64,000 bases of DNA from Podospora bellae-mahoneyi (Eukaryota > Ascomycota > Sordariomycetes > Sordariales > Podosporaceae): positions 3,472,001-3,536,000 of the forward strand of contig NC_085881.1 in the NCBI RefSeq assembly GCF_035222275.1, in the 5' to 3' direction. Position 1 is the stretch's first letter. Each line of letters starts with the position of its first letter. The translations under genes were made by a program, and so were the position numbers. Of this stretch, positions 35,660-49,933 are shown in pieces. The notes beneath the pieces are model-generated. The model saw only the letters and a program-made list of their open reading frames with translations, had not been told where the DNA came from and did not search any database.

Positions 35660-37853
35660 TCAAGTGGCATTCCAGGCATAATGTCCAACCCCGCCGTAAA
35701 CGCCTCCGGGGGCCCCGGAAGAATGAGAGCCTGGGGGTGGAGGGGGGTGAGGGTGTTGCTGTTGCTGGTGGCCGTGCTGATGCGACTCGGGCTTCACGCT
35801 CGGGAACGCGTAGGGCCTGTCGGAACTACCATTGTTGTATGAGACGCTTGATGCTGAAGGTTCGCCCGCCGTGGTGGTCCAGCTCTGCGAAGAGGGGAAA
35901 TAGTCTCTGGGCGGCGGTGCGTTGGGAGCTGTGGCCGACGAAGGCGCTGAAGTGTTGTTCTCTTGCGATGGCGCTCCGTATTGAGAAGGTCCACCCTGAG
36001 CACTTGATGGGTGCTGTGACTGTGGGCTCATGTCGTTCGCCGCGTAGGCTGATTGAGGGGGGCCGTAACGGTACTCTCCTGGGGCTGTATCGTTTGAAAT
36101 GGAAGAGGTTACCGACTGGTGGCTCGCATGACGCGGCGACTTTGATGGCCGGGGGTTGCTGTCGACATATCGGGGCACGTTGAGCGAGTTATCGGCGGTC
36201 GTCGACAGGGACAAATGTGGTGGCGCGGAGGTTGCTTGCACGTAGGTAGCGAACTGAGTTCGGATCGGTGGTGGCTGTTGATCTTGCGAGACAAGGGAGA
36301 GCTGAACGGATGGCATCGATGTCTGCTGGATGGGTATCTCCTGAGGCTCAGCTGTGTAGCTAGGCGCGCCAGAAAGCGGCAGCTTCGGGTAGGGCTCGGA
36401 TGGCATTGTCGCGGTAGGGTATGTCGCTGAACCTGGGTTGTGTGGCATCGACACCTGGCTCGAAGGATTCCATGTGGTGGGATAAGAGCTAGTTTGACTT
36501 GTCAGCAAGTTTTATTTGTAAACAGAAATGGAGAAGGGACCGGGACGTACTTTGACCGCATCTGCATCGGGCTCTGCGGCATTTGCTTCGGAGCAGTAAA
36601 GGTAAAGGCTCCCCTGGGAACGTGTCCGTCCAAGCTCGAGATGCGAGGTCTGGCATCGTGTGGCGGCTTGTTGAGAACAACCGCCTGGGCGACGATTCCC
36701 TGGCCAGTCTCAACAAGAGTCTGGCCCCGCGAGCCGGCACTAGATCCCAACAAAGGAATCTCCTTTCTGGCCTGGAAGTTGCGCGGACTTCTGCCTCTCA
36801 CCACAATGGGTGCCGTTGTCAGCTCGGAGAGGACGAGCTTTTGCCCGTTTGCCAAAGTTCCGTGAAGCTTGAGGTGCAACACGAAATGCTGTTGCAGCTC
36901 CTTCCGTCGGCCGTTGTTCGCCGTGGCTCTGGCAACCTGGTTAGTGACTCATTCCCATGTTTACAACAGTGTTGCTGCTCCCCAACTCACATTCTGAACT
37001 GGAGACGGCGCCATCCGATCGGGTAGATAGCGTAGTGTTCGCCACTTGTGTCATCCTCGTCCTCCGCCCATGGAATCAAGGGAAGATTGGGCGGCTCCTG
37101 GTCTGGGGCCTGGTTTACCTCAGGCGAGTTTGGTGGCGGTGTCTTCCATGGGATCACGATCAACCGGACTGGGTGTCCATCGACAGACTCGATGGCGGAA
37201 ATGCTGACTTCCATATTCTTGATCTGGCTGGTCTCGCCAGACTCCAAAAGCACCGATAATGGGACCTGTGGGAAGCAAAGGCTGCCGCTGATCTGGAACA
37301 AGTTGCGCCGATAGCACGTCAACTCGGCGTTCAACACGTTGCCGTCACCCGCAGCCGAGGGAAATTCGGACAGGAAGAACATGCCGTGGAGCTGGGCGTC
37401 AATCTCCATTTCGTGCATCCGTCCCTTCGCGTCGACGATGGTGTGCTTGTCCCCCACTTTCTTGAACGACAAAAGTTTCTGGTCGTGGTTGGAGGGCTTG
37501 TAGTCCTCCCGCAGGTCCTGGACCATCTCGGTATAGGGCGCCTGGTCAACCTGGGAGTATGGCCTTTTGAGGCTGTTGATGCTGGGGATGTTCATCAGAG
37601 ATGGGTGCGGGTACCGGTCGTATCCGTCGCCCTCTTCCTGGCCGGGCCGGGGGTGGTGATATTGCGGGTAGTCCATGGTGTGCTGGCGACTTCTAGGACG
37701 CACAAGATGCGATGGTGCTGGTGGCGGTACGGATGGATCTTGAGGATTGAATCTGCCCGTCATCTGAACGGGATTTCCATAGTTGGACCAGAGGCTACCG
37801 TGTTGAGTCTCAGCCCTCAGCTCTGCCATCGTGTATGTCGCCGTGGCTGACAT
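35660..37853 (-). CDS. vib-1: NDT80/PhoG-like transcription factor VIB-1 (XprG type)
   Basis: This is a p53-like-fold regulator that in Neurospora drives heterokaryon-incompatibility cell death and extracellular proteases; the Aspergillus counterpart is XprG. Minus-strand exons are 37853-36991, 36928-36551 and 36488-35660 (introns 62 and 62 nt), giving 689 residues. The NDT80 DNA-binding domain spans about 117-340. It includes KVGDKHTIVDAKGRMHEMEI, ELTCYRRNLFQISGSLCFP, RLQFR/IATANNGRRKELQQHF across the first splice and RGRSPRNFQ. An N-terminal block MNIPSINSLKRPYSQVDQ is typical of VIB-1. The C-terminal 270 residues are Ser/Pro/Gln/His-rich and disordered. Start ATG 37853 gives MSATATYTMAEL; the second Met (residue 9) is an alternative. 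A very long gene-free upstream interval suggests complex regulation. Confidence 0.93.
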
Positions 37854-40800
37854 GGGAATCTGCCTGTTCCCCTAGATGCAGCCCAGAGTTCTCCGCAGCA
37901 GCCCCCACCCAGATTACCAAACAGACAAAGAGAAGAACAACACCTGCCTCGTAGAGTCAAGTCCCGCTTCACAGGTCCTTCTTGCAATGATGCCGATGGG
38001 GATGTCGGTGGATGATCAACAACAAAGTGGTGGTAAAGGATGGGATGACAGCCCACAGCAAGGTTGCAGGGCAGCGTGTATGTATATGTATGTACGAGCC
38101 AATACGGCCAGGAGGTGGAGGGGAACCGTTTTATGAGAACAAGAGGCTTCGGCAATGCCCCGGGGGCGACAAGGGACAGAGGCGAGGCCAAGCATACCCT
38201 GGCGCCTTCAAGGATGGGATGGTAGGGAGAACTGTTTAACAACGCTTGCAGGGCCCGTCGCGCGAAAAGGTGCTCCAACCATACAGGGAAGGAGGGTGAG
38301 GAACGGGGCGATCTGGCAGGCAAGCCCGAATTCCCCTGCTAGTCGAGATGGGGCAAGATACCGTCCCAGAAGCTCAAGGACAGGCTTTGCTATTTTACCA
38401 CGCCCTCCTTGAAGCCTCTGATATGCCTTCTAGCTGCTTGAGGTGTAGCTTGCTATACATGCGATGAAATAGCAGAGAAAACAGAGCATACATCCGATTC
38501 CCTTAATCTTGCCCACCTGCCCAAACAGGGGGCCGTCAACAGGTCCGCACAAGCAACTTCACGCGGTCTTTGCTGTGTCCACCAGCGGTCCCCACTTAGG
38601 TTTGAAGGAGGGGTGGAGGTACGGGGCCGGTAGGAGGAGGAGGGCAAGTGAGTGATCAGAGAGGTATGAGGACCTTGAGGTGCATCATTCTGCTTAGGTA
38701 CTTACTTGATATGCCCCCCCCCCTTGTCCTGCACCACCTGTCTGCCGAGCGGGAAGAGAAATACACATATCAACAGCCCCCTACCACCCATTGACGCACA
38801 ACGTTTTTCTCGGAATAACTGTGGGCTATCTCTTTCGGGGGATGACCCGCGGGCACAGAACTTGTGGGTGGGTGTTTGGACGGATGGCGCATGGGGTCTG
38901 AATGGATACACGGGGGGGCACATCTGGCCAAGCCAAACGATCAGAGGGGATGGAGGAGCGGACAAGACGGCAAGCACCCCCTCGGCCCCTCCTCCGTCCA
39001 ATCCAAGGCCAGGGTAGGAGAGGGCCCCCGGTTGTCGACCTTGTCGGCCGAGCGAACAGGGGGATCTGATTAGGCCAGGAATCCTCCGAGGACTCTGGGC
39101 GAACAGCTAGCGACCCGCAATTTTCTAGAAGACCGTTGGGTAATAAACGCGCCGGCGAAGGGCCTTTCTGCTACTGCTTCTTCAGAAGGGAATGGTCTCT
39201 TGTCGAGGAGGGGGGTAAAAAACTCGGTTCACGAGATTGCTCTCGACCGGGGTGGAGAGGGCGAACCAGAGCGCCCCCCGGTGGACCCCAGTCAGCTCGG
39301 CTCGAGATGGAAAACACAATTACACACCCCTGCCCTGTCCTGCCCACCCCCTCCATCCCCTCCTCCCCAGTTCCCCTCCAGTGCTGGGTGTTGCTGCTGC
39401 TGCTCCTTGCTTGCATTCTCGCGCGCTGCCCGTCCGCCGAAAAGAGGGACGACAGATGCAATATCAGGCCTTTTATACCTCTTGGCCACCGTTGTGGACG
39501 CCCTTTGACACCTCACAATTGGCAGAGGATTTTAAACGAAATCAGCAGCAACATAAAGAAACCGCCTCGGACGCTTGCTGTGGATATCGCATCGCTTTGT
39601 CATTTGATCACGACCGCGACGGCCGCGAGGTCCTGAGCAGAGGATGAGTGATGGGCAACAATGGGCAGCGGGAGAGCAAAGTGCCTGGGCCCGCAGTGGA
39701 CCGAGGCACGTCGAATCTTTTGCAACCGCCTGCATTGCAGTGTCTCTGGCTGGCTGCTGCTGCTCGGGCAGGAAGGACGCACAAGAAGTGATCAGCGGAC
39801 GAGGCATATAGTCGGCGAAGGACTCGACAGCAAGATGGTATATCAGAAAGGAGGTGTCACTTCGGGGACTTGTGTGTGGCGGCGAGATGCAGGTTACGGG
39901 TCTTGGGTTTCTTCTCGTCCGCCATCCGGTAGGTGGTTCGGCGACCATGATCAGTGATATAATTTCTTCGTGATGGCCTCTCTCTTCTTGTCAGGAGGTG
40001 CACTCGAGTCTAGGAGCAGACGACTGGGTAACCCCGGCCATGCCGCATGGCCCGATCTGGTTGTAGTGCAGCACAGGGACCATCCGGAAAGCCGCCATAG
40101 CAGTAGCAGCAAAATGCGGAGGTGGGAAAACGGCGCCGCTTGACGACATTCCCGAAAGGGAACTTGGTGCCTGGCACCCGGCTTGGGCGCAAAGGCCATG
40201 GCGATAAGTTATGGGAGAGGAGCGGTCATGCCATTTCAAATGCGAGCCGTGGCTAGAACCGCATGGCCGACAGGAGGCTGGCTATGATTGGAGCAGGTGG
40301 GCCGGATTGGCAACAGCTCAGCAACCTCTCAGCAACCTCTCAGTGATGCTCGGAGGCCAGCTCCTTAGTCCTTGCTGTATCGTGCATATGTGTCGTGACA
40401 GGGAGGGCGGCAGACGAGCTCGTCCGCGCTATCTCGATCTCCGTGCGGTGGAACTCGACCACCACCTACTGCTGCAATATCCAGCCAGATGGTCGAATGG
40501 GGGAAAGTCACTGCTTCCAAGCCACCTGCTGTCCTCGAGCTGGCAGAGAGGCAGCAGCAGAATCTGATCTTGATGGAGGTCGTCGTAAGGAGGTCGTAAG
40601 CTGGTATCCCGAAGCCACATGTGCATCTCCCAGGTGTGGTATTTAATGTATTTTAAATTGCATCGCACGCAGGCTGGGGAATAGGATGTCGAAAGCGAGT
40701 GAGAAGCCCAGTGGTGTTTCTAAAAAAGAAATAGTGGAGGGGTGACAGGTCAAAAAGGTGTGGGTGTGTGGGTGATGCCTTCCAATGGTTGAGTCGGTGG

Positions 40801-43800
40801 TTGAACGGGTGCGCCTTCCTCGCTGCAATGTTGTCTTACACAGAACAATCTGTATTCAGGCAGTGTCATAATTATACCTACCTACCTTTACTACAGCTTC
40901 TCAGTTTCCTCTCCTGTCACCGGTGAGTATGTCTACTATATAGGTATCGACGCGTAGCTGCTTCTCACCTTTTTGACATGTCACTTGCTCACAAACAACA
41001 AACAACCCCGATCCCGATCAGTCAAAAGTCTTGTTCAACGGTCTTCGGTCCAACGCTAGATGCAAGGTGGGGGGGTTGGAGTTGCTGTCGGACGGCGCTG
41101 GCTTGTCCATCAGGATTTTAACTTTTTTCTCTCTTTTCTCCTCTTGGTCGAGCGGAAGCGGAAGCACCCTGAGGGGCAGAGGGGCGCCAAAAGGTCGCAG
41201 AGCGCACCGAGCGCACCCGGTCATTGCCGTGGTGGTGGCTGTCGGTTGCAACACTGTCGTCGACTCCATGCATTGGCGAACGTTACAATCACGATTGCAT
41301 CGGGGTAAGCCAGGAACCAGCGGCCATTTTCTGAACACGATCTGACCTGCCGAGCTACCAAGTGCGACAGTCTTTTTCACAGTTGCGATACAGATATCTG
41401 TCAGTTGCCTTGCTTGAGCTTCAGCTTCGGCTTCGGCTTCAGCTTTCACCTCATTCGCATGGTTCATCAACAAGGGCTCTTCGCGCGTGCTGCAGGGGCA
41501 ATGCCACTCTGATCACATTCTGACCGCTCCACGGGCTAAAACGGCTCGCTTGGTCTTTGTTGGCTGTCTAGCAGCTGTGCTGATGCTGAGCTAGGAACCG
41601 TTGGAAATCGATTCTCGATGACGAGGCCCCTGGTCCTTGACAATAAGAAACAGCAAAACTTGGCTTGTTTTCCTCAAAGGCTAGGCTGAGTTTGGAGTCG
41701 TGCATTTGGCGAGTGCGAGGGGCGTTTTCTATTGTTTCACGCTCCAACAGCCGCTTACATGTTGACATCGGCGTACAACCAACAACAACTACGGATACAA
41801 TCCCCAGAAACCACGGTAATATCCCGATCTTCAAAAGTTCTCGGCCCGTAACCACGGAAGATTCGAGGCTGCCGTCTCCAAAGTTCTTACAAGCTACCAG
41901 ATAAGTCTTGTCAACCCTCGGTTGCACATGCTGCTCGGGACTTCGACGCCCCCGAAAGCTGGCTGCTCTGGTCTGGTATGCGTGTCAATAATAGCTTTCG
42001 TACTGCACACTGACCGAGATTGACCCCTACAGTCTCCATCTTACACGGTCGGTTTAAGCCTATATGTGCTGGCTAATATAGGGCTTGTCAACCACACCAA
42101 AAATCCCTGTTCAACTTGGTACGAGCCCGCTGTCGCCCAGCAAGAAACACAAAAATCCAGCGCTCTTATTTCTCCGTGGACGTACATCACACAGACAATA
42201 TCTATGCAAGTACGCGAGGTTGTCACGGTTGTACGCCCATTATCACCCTTGTGATGGCTGCTTTGGGGCATTTTGGCAGGACCGGTGTCTGAACACGGCG
42301 CAGCCCCAGGCGGATATCGAGGTGGTGCAACCACGAAACCGTCATGTCAATGTCCAGCACTCGGGACTTGGGCAAGCAATGACACCTGGGGTCGGCACTG
42401 CCCTGCAACCATGGCCCGATGTCATCTCTCGGCCTGCCAGTGGCAGCCACCCCGCGTGCACACACACACCACCGACCTCGAGTTGCAACAAGATCGACCA
42501 GCCCCTCAACCAATGGTGAGCATGCCGAGCGGGTTCTGGTGAATAAGCAAGATTTCAAGATATCCACGATAGGTAGGCCGTTTGTCGGGAACTTTGGTGT
42601 ATGTTTTATCTATTGTGCTTGGTCTTGCTCAGCAAATATCGGTCCCGCCCATTGCCGAACCGCCCAAGTTTGGCTCTGAGTGCTGCGCATCATCCATCAC
42701 CATCCCGCCAGCGGCCAGCAACGGAGATGATGACAAGCACGCCGGGAGTCGAACACTGCTTCCGGGAATGGAGACAAGCCCAGGGGGAAAAGAGGGGTGG
42801 TTTGTCATGCTCCAGGCAGGCACTGAGCAGTTGGTGCTCAGGAATCTGAGCGGCTGGCAAAGGTCCTCGACAAGCAGCCAAAGTTCGTGGTGGAGGACCC
42901 TAGGCCGTATTCAGCAGCCCGCTCCGACCGGAAACACCTCCATTGCACGAAGATCCTGGACTCCACTGTGTACCATTTCTCAATCGAGGAACCACTTCTG
43001 CGGCCAATTCCCGTTTCTGCGCCGCCGCGGAGGGGGAGCAACGCCTGTCTTGCGGCCTGGCCCGGTTGTCATCGCTGAATCATCCTGCAGTACGATAATC
43101 ACACGGCAAGGAGTTGTTTTCATCTGCCACAGAGCTTGAAAACGCCGCAGCCGACGCTGTGTGGCCCAAAATGTTGGACTACTACGCAGTACCCGTCGTG
43201 GGGCAGCAGTAGGCAGGGCTCCGGGGCCACAGCAAGATGCACGAGCATATGCCATTACATGCCATACTACAGTACTTGGTACCTATCTCTTCAGCAGCAG
43301 ATATATTCCGGTCTGATGGGCAGCACTTGGGTTCGCTGATGCTCCAGACGAGAAAATGAAAAGTTCTGTCGGTCTCCCAATCAGTCCAAGGCAAACTCGC
43401 CTGGATGCATTTCAGCCAATATCCCGGCAGCTTAGAGCAGGTTATCATTGGGCGGGCAAGATAGCTGTGTGTGCCGCCCAGCCTTGTCCAACCCTGGATA
43501 TCTTTTATGATCGCGTATCGCTGAAATCTCTAGCCTATCCGCGCGAAACTGTTCGTCTGTCATCGTTCGCACCAAGTACCCGGATGTATTTCCTATTCCT
43601 TCGACGCTGCTTGCAAGCGACGCAGATGGTGCATACACGCACGAATAGTACATCCTCCAAGCTCACGGTATGGGTCTCTCTTCTGTTCGCATGTGCCGCC
43701 GGAATCAGGGCCGCTCCAAGCTTCGACCACTCTTCAACGACCGAGAAGGCAGGAGACTACAAAAAAAAATAACTCGGTTCTGAAGGCGGTCAACCACATG

Positions 43801-46800
43801 GCGTCTACGTTCAGCAGTGTGTGTGCGGATAAGACCGCCCCTCACAAGGGGTGTAGAGTTAAGCCGGGCCACCCCATATTCCTGGGTCGCTTCTCGACCT
43901 GGATCACCAAAGATGGTTCCCTCACAGACCGCTCGGCGAGGATGTCCTGCGGTTTTCTAAGTAAAGAAACACTCGATAGTGGCCCGCGTCACGCTTCGTT
44001 CTGGCTGCCGTATCGCTGAGGACTCTGCAGCCCTATCCACAGCACCCAACGTTCAGTTGGATAGCTTGGGAAACCTTGGGGTTAAGTCGTTGTAGGCGGT
44101 TTCAATCTACATGCTACATTTTCATGCTGTCGATCTTGAATCAAGCGGTTTCTCGATCGTCGCAGAGGAACAACAGAAGCATTCTAGAAACACAGAGTTG
44201 GCCTCCTCCCATCTCGTCGATATTAAAACAAAACAGACAGCACACCGTTGCCGGGCTCGAGCACATCAAGGAACCCTCGATCACAGACCCAACATGATAT
44301 GCGTCTGTACCCCGCAGTAAGCTCGGGCGCCCCTCTGTCTGCATAATGCAACAAGACGGCGAGTGAGACATGTGTTCTCTGCTTTCAACCTCCTTGCCAA
44401 GACCGCTGGCCGGAGGACGACAAAGACAACGACGATGGCACACGCATATCGGGTCAAGGCCTTCCCACAATCCAGACTCTGCGAAGTTCGGCGATACAGA
44501 AATGTACGTGCTGTTCCTTTTGGGGAGCTGAGATGGAACTCACGTCCATCCATCTCAGCACCATGCAAAAGTCACGTACGGGATGATACCCTGCCAATCG
44601 AATCCGGGGGGGGGGCGGCAGGCCGTATACACTAAGAGGGGCACCGTTATTGCAAAGCTGGTGATTTTAGCCTGGAAGGGCCGATTCGGCGGCGCTGCTA
44701 ATTTCCCAGCCAATGGCGTCTGCCAATTCACCTGCTAGGAAAACAAGGTGCGGCTGCGTTGATCGTGGCGCACTGCTCGATGACATGTCTCCTCCCACAT
44801 TCCTCTGATCCGCCAACCCAACTGCTACCACCAACCAGCACGAAGCAGCACGCAGCAGGCACCAGTCAAGACGCTCATGGCTATCGCCCGCAATGTGTTG
44901 CGCCACGCAGCACGCAGCAGCTCGCAGCTCGCCTGATTGGCTTCGCCTTCCTGATTCCTGACGCCTCCAGACCAGGAACCAGTCGTCTGAGACCTTTGGC
45001 CGTTTACCGTTATTCTTTGGCGTCATCTGGCCCACCCCCCGAGCCTCGTCCTTCGCTCTCGCTTGTGGGCCAGAGCGGGTGCTGCTGAGCTTCTCCCCAA
45101 CCCACTATCTGCGCTATCCAGCAGCTTGTGACGGCTTGTCAAGCTCGTCAGGCCTTGGTCTGCCGTGATCCCGAAAGCCAACGCAAAAACCTCCGCGGGG
45201 ACCCCTGTTGGCACTTTCTGGGTTGCCTGACCTGGTGCCGGCAGTCCAGTCCTCTTTGGGGAGCTGCCACCGGCGAGCCTAGGGGCCCCAGGTGAACACT
45301 CCGGAGCTCTCGATGGCAGTGGAGATGGATGACATGCAGCCAGGGGGAAGAGCAAAAGAGAGCCACCGAAAACTAAAGCGCCGACCTGCCTACTGCAGAC
45401 TGGACTTATGAGTGCTCACTCTTGTCACGACCGGCGCTGCATTGGCACACGAAAATGTTCATCAATAGATGATTATGCGACGGGGTCTTTGAGAGCTGTC
45501 AAATCTCAATATGACTGACAGGGTGCAAAGCAAGCCACCTCGTGCTATGCCAGAAAAGGGTTGGAGAAAAGAAAAATACGCATGGAGAAGCCGGCCAACC
45601 GCTTAGCAAACGCTTATTCGCGTTCCACAAAGTCTTCATCTCAAAGTTGACTCTTGACACCCATTTTTCTTACCGCTCGACAAATCAGCGGGCTTGGGAA
45701 GGTCAACATTTAGCATCTGGCCTCGACATCACCACAAACCACCCCTGGTTGACCATCGTCATGGCACGATGAAGTTGAGATGAACCGAAACGCTGGTCTT
45801 GCGATCCCCCCGCCGTTGGAACGCTGGAACACTGCCATCACAGGGGATGCTCAAACGGTCATCTGGCTGATGAGATCTTGCGACGCAACCATGGGCAACA
45901 AGCCCCAGCAGATGTGCTCCATATGTTTCAATGCTCTCGATCGTGTCAGTGTTTATGCCCAACGTCTGGAGGCTGGGAGGTGTTGAAACAGTTGAAACGT
46001 TTCGCGGAGACGGTGAAAACAACGGTTCTCAGCGCTACTCTCTGGCGGTGGAATGTGGGAAGGCCCCCGTTCGCCCGCTTGCTTCCGGAATTGAGCCCAA
46101 CGGTGCCCCTCCCCGGCCCTGGACGTCCTTTCCCCTTTGTGGAAAGTTGGTGGGCAATAAACCCACGCCAAGAGGAGATGGCTTTTGTTCCCCTGCGCTG
46201 GGCGACGTTGCAGCGCAAGCGATGGGCCAAAACCGTCAAGGCGCGCTCCACTCGCACTGCGTCCTGATGTCCAGGAAGGCCTGGTCTCGACAGCGACGAG
46301 ACCTGGAAGGCATATTGGGCAATGAGACCCTATCAATGCACGTGTGTTAATCTCCGTGACAAGTGTCGATAGCCTCATCGTCATCATCTCCTTGTTGCCG
46401 GGGTGCTACCGCTATGGTCCAAAACAGCAAAGCGAAGGGGAAACGTCCAAGGAAAAACAGGAAACAGCTTGGGTGTGTGGCACACCCTTCCCCGCTCGAG
46501 CCAGCAAGCCATCCCCCGGAGCAGAGCAAGGCCCCCTGGACACGCTTGCGGAATCAAGTACCGAAAAGACAACAGCATCCCCTGCGCTTTTGGTTGAGTT
46601 GCGTTGATGGCCACATTTGGAAGCATCATCAAGTCAGACCTGCCAGGAACAGGTTAAGCACACCAGCAAAAGGAAAGAGGCGTGAAATCACACGGCCAAA
46701 CTTGGTTATGTACAGGCCAGGATGTCGAGAAACACGAGAACGAAACAGATGGGCACATGGGGCATTGGGCCCCCCCGATCTCGTCCCAGACGACTCCATC

Positions 46801-47840
46801 CTGGAAGAGACCCATCATCCTGTTCGGGCCGGCAAGCTGTAAGTTCTGGCTCACAAACATCAGCAAGATTAGAGAAGGGGAGAACACATGCGTTTGCTGT
46901 GCGTCGTGCAGCTTTACAGCTAATCTATTCGGCTGTGGAGAGCAGCAAGCAACGTAACTTGCACGGAATCGACATGGTTGTGGTATCATCCGCCTGCTGG
47001 GCCTGATTATGACCCCTTCTATTCTTCCGAGAGCCAGGGACAGTGTGTTCGGAGGTGTGGAAGGGGGCAACCAAGCACGAGAGGGAACACGCGGGCGAGA
47101 TGCATCTGACATCTTGGTCGGTCGGGTTTTCGGCATGGATATTTACATGCCAGTGACCGACATATGCTCGACTTCCTTACATGGTTGACGGCGACGACGA
47201 AGGGAAAACACATGCAAAGTTCGGTATGTATACAGATTAAAACTGCTACCTCGAAGGAAAGCGGCGAGAGACGACCCGTTGTCATGTTTCCCCAGATGGG
47301 TTGTGGAAATTCCTTTTCTGGTCAGTACAGACCCGAAAAGGGGGCAGTATGAAATGTTTGGAACCGATCCGCCTACAAGGCATCATCGGTCGAACAAGAC
47401 ACCGAACCTGCTCCGCACTCGGATAGGAGGGGGCGGGTGGGGAGAGGTGATGGGAATGCTTGACCAGCAGAAGCAGTGCGTTGACAAAGGGACTTGGGGT
47501 GCCTACCTACATGGGCGATGCTCTTTCTGTATCGATGCCTTTCTGGCCACTCACCATCCTCCACTCTCGCCTCTGGCAGGCAAGGAGAACAGCTATCACT
47601 CATTCTTGTAGCTGTGTGACGGACTGACTCAACAGAAACAGAGTACAGTTGAGAGACAAACAGCAAACCGACAGCGTATGCGACTAGCTGAACCCCCTCC
47701 TTTTTTTGGTTTCCCATGCCTTCCCTTCCCGTCTCGACACTTCCTGCAAAGCTTGCATGTTTAACAGACCGGAACCGATGCTCTCCATATGGCAAAGGGT
47801 CCTCCGAGCGTGTAGGGGGCGGCGACGGCAGCAAGGGGGC

Positions 47841-47857
47841 TACCTACCTACCTACCT
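47841..47857. repeat. (TACC)4 tetranucleotide run
   Basis: Four TACC units in a row. Similar TACCTACC islands recur in intergenic DNA of this window near 22331, 34211, 40877, 49475-49500 and 49885-49933, and I saw none in the coding exons I read. Confidence 0.85.
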
Positions 47858-49884
47858 TGATACCGGCAAACACGACTACCACTACTACTCCGGACAAGAA
47901 AGTTTATGAACCCCAACTCTCGCTGCAACTCGGAATAATTAACTACTACTATAACTAAACTCGGGTGGTGGCTAGTCCTTTTCCACGATGCAGATAGAAA
48001 TCACGGTGCGGTTCTTTTCCCACCGCGAAGGTATCATGGTAGCAATATGTATTTCTCCCACGTAACAAAAGGGCGAAGAAAGTGGTAGCCGACCCTGAAT
48101 GACTGACCTACCCGCCGCCGCCGTCGTCGTAGCAGTCTGTCTGGCTTGTAGCTAGTGTGCTACTACTAGGCCCGCCCAGATCGGTACGACCACCACTGGG
48201 GGGGCGTGGTAAAGAAAAAGGGGGGAGTGTGTGTGAAGAGGAGAGGAATGGGTAGGTAGGAGGGGGGCGATGGAGGGACGGAGGGGGAAAAGGGAAGGAT
48301 GATGATGATGGGCGTGGAGAAGAATGTCACCCGGCCATCGCAACCCAGCCATCCATCAACCACCGAATCGAGGTGGTGTTGTTGGCCAGTGTGTGCGTGC
48401 GGCCAATCCTTTTTTCCCCTCCCCTCCCTCCTTCCATCCATCCGCTACGGGCATTTATTTGACAACAGAACCAGTAAAATGGCCGTCTAGGTACAGTCAC
48501 ACACACAGAGGTACAGGTAGGCTCACACCACAATGACATATTTCAGTGATAGAGTAAGAAAAAGAAGTGGATATTCTCCTTTCCCTCCCTCCCGAACCAC
48601 AAAAAGATGTCCGTCCGTTTCGGCTTTCCTTGTTTGATACGAGAACCGAGAACCAGAAGAAGCATGGAAAGGGGGGGATAGGTAGGGGGGAAAGAGTGGA
48701 ATGGTCTTTGTTGTTGTTGTTGTTATTCTGCATCATGCATTTTGGACATTGGAAAGACTCTAGAACGAACGCACGGAAAATACCGGGGAAAAAATTGAGG
48801 ATGATGATCATGGTGTTTTTTTTTGTGTACTTTTTTTCTTTTGGTGGTGGTAGGTACCTTGCTTCTTTTTGTCGCGACGTTAGGGTAGTATTTGAAGACC
48901 GAAAAGAGAAACACAATCACACATTCAGGACAGAGAGGGAAAAAAATAAACTAACGCAAGCCACAAACTGCGGGTTGGGGGGGATGGGGATGCCATGTGG
49001 GAGAGATGCATTTTTTGGTGGTTAGTGTTGTGTTGTATTGTCACACTTGCGGGTAAGAGTAGGTGATCATTATCTACAAGTGCGGAGAGATTTTTCTTTA
49101 CAATTGTGGGTTGTTGGTTGGGGATTTAAAGGGAAGGGAAGAAGGGACATCATAGCGTGCAGTAGTCTGATTGATCCCTTTGTTTTCTACCGGAGATGTC
49201 AAAAAAGAGATTTTATTCGGCCACAAAAGGGTTTTGAAGTAGGAAAGGTAGGTAGAGTATCATCAGGGCGGCCGGGACGAGACTTTTAGCATTAGGGTAC
49301 CTACCAGACAGACAGACAGACTTGAGGCGTCAGTCACCGGACCTTTTCATGCTTCTTTTTGTTGACAAGGAACGGCTGGATGCCAGTGTTTGCCATAACC
49401 AAGGTACCGCATCTCAGAACCTGCCGCTGTTTACCCTTACTCCCTACTCTTCGGTGCCGGATCATGGGGGGCTAACTACCTACATACCTACCTACTTACC
49501 AATCAGCCCCCCCTTTTCCTCGGCTGTTATGGGACGGAAAAGACTACCTACGTTAAAGTTGTATACCCGGACCCAGAGAACATACGTGAAAGGTAAGGCT
49601 GATGACGACGGAGGTTTTCCGGAGACGAGTACAACATCTACTTATGCAAAGTGATAGTGTAGGTAGAAAAAGTATAAGAATAGAATCTCGGATTGTCCGA
49701 CGGACAGACTGGATAGCACCTAGTAGAATAATTCACATTTATCCGCTGCGGTTACGTACCTTAGAACGAACGGGAGCAGAGAGGGAAAAGGGACAAGAGC
49801 TGGTAGCGAACAGGTTGCTGTTTTCGTCCTCCTTATGTACAGTTGGCTTTCGGGGGGGGGGCTGGGAGTTGTGTTCTGCTGAGA

Positions 49885-49933
49885 TACCTTACCTACCTAC
49901 TCAGCGATCCAGCTACCTACCTACGTACTTACC
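49885..49933. repeat. clustered TACC/CTAC repeats
   Basis: Two runs of TACCTACC-type sequence separated by about a dozen bases, ending in a variant with GTACTTACC. This is the densest occurrence of the motif in the window. Confidence 0.8.

Noticed and set aside
42582-43139. 185-codon plus-strand frame in the interval upstream of vib-1
   Set aside because: No domain, no sensible splice extension, and other frames of similar length overlap it on both strands.
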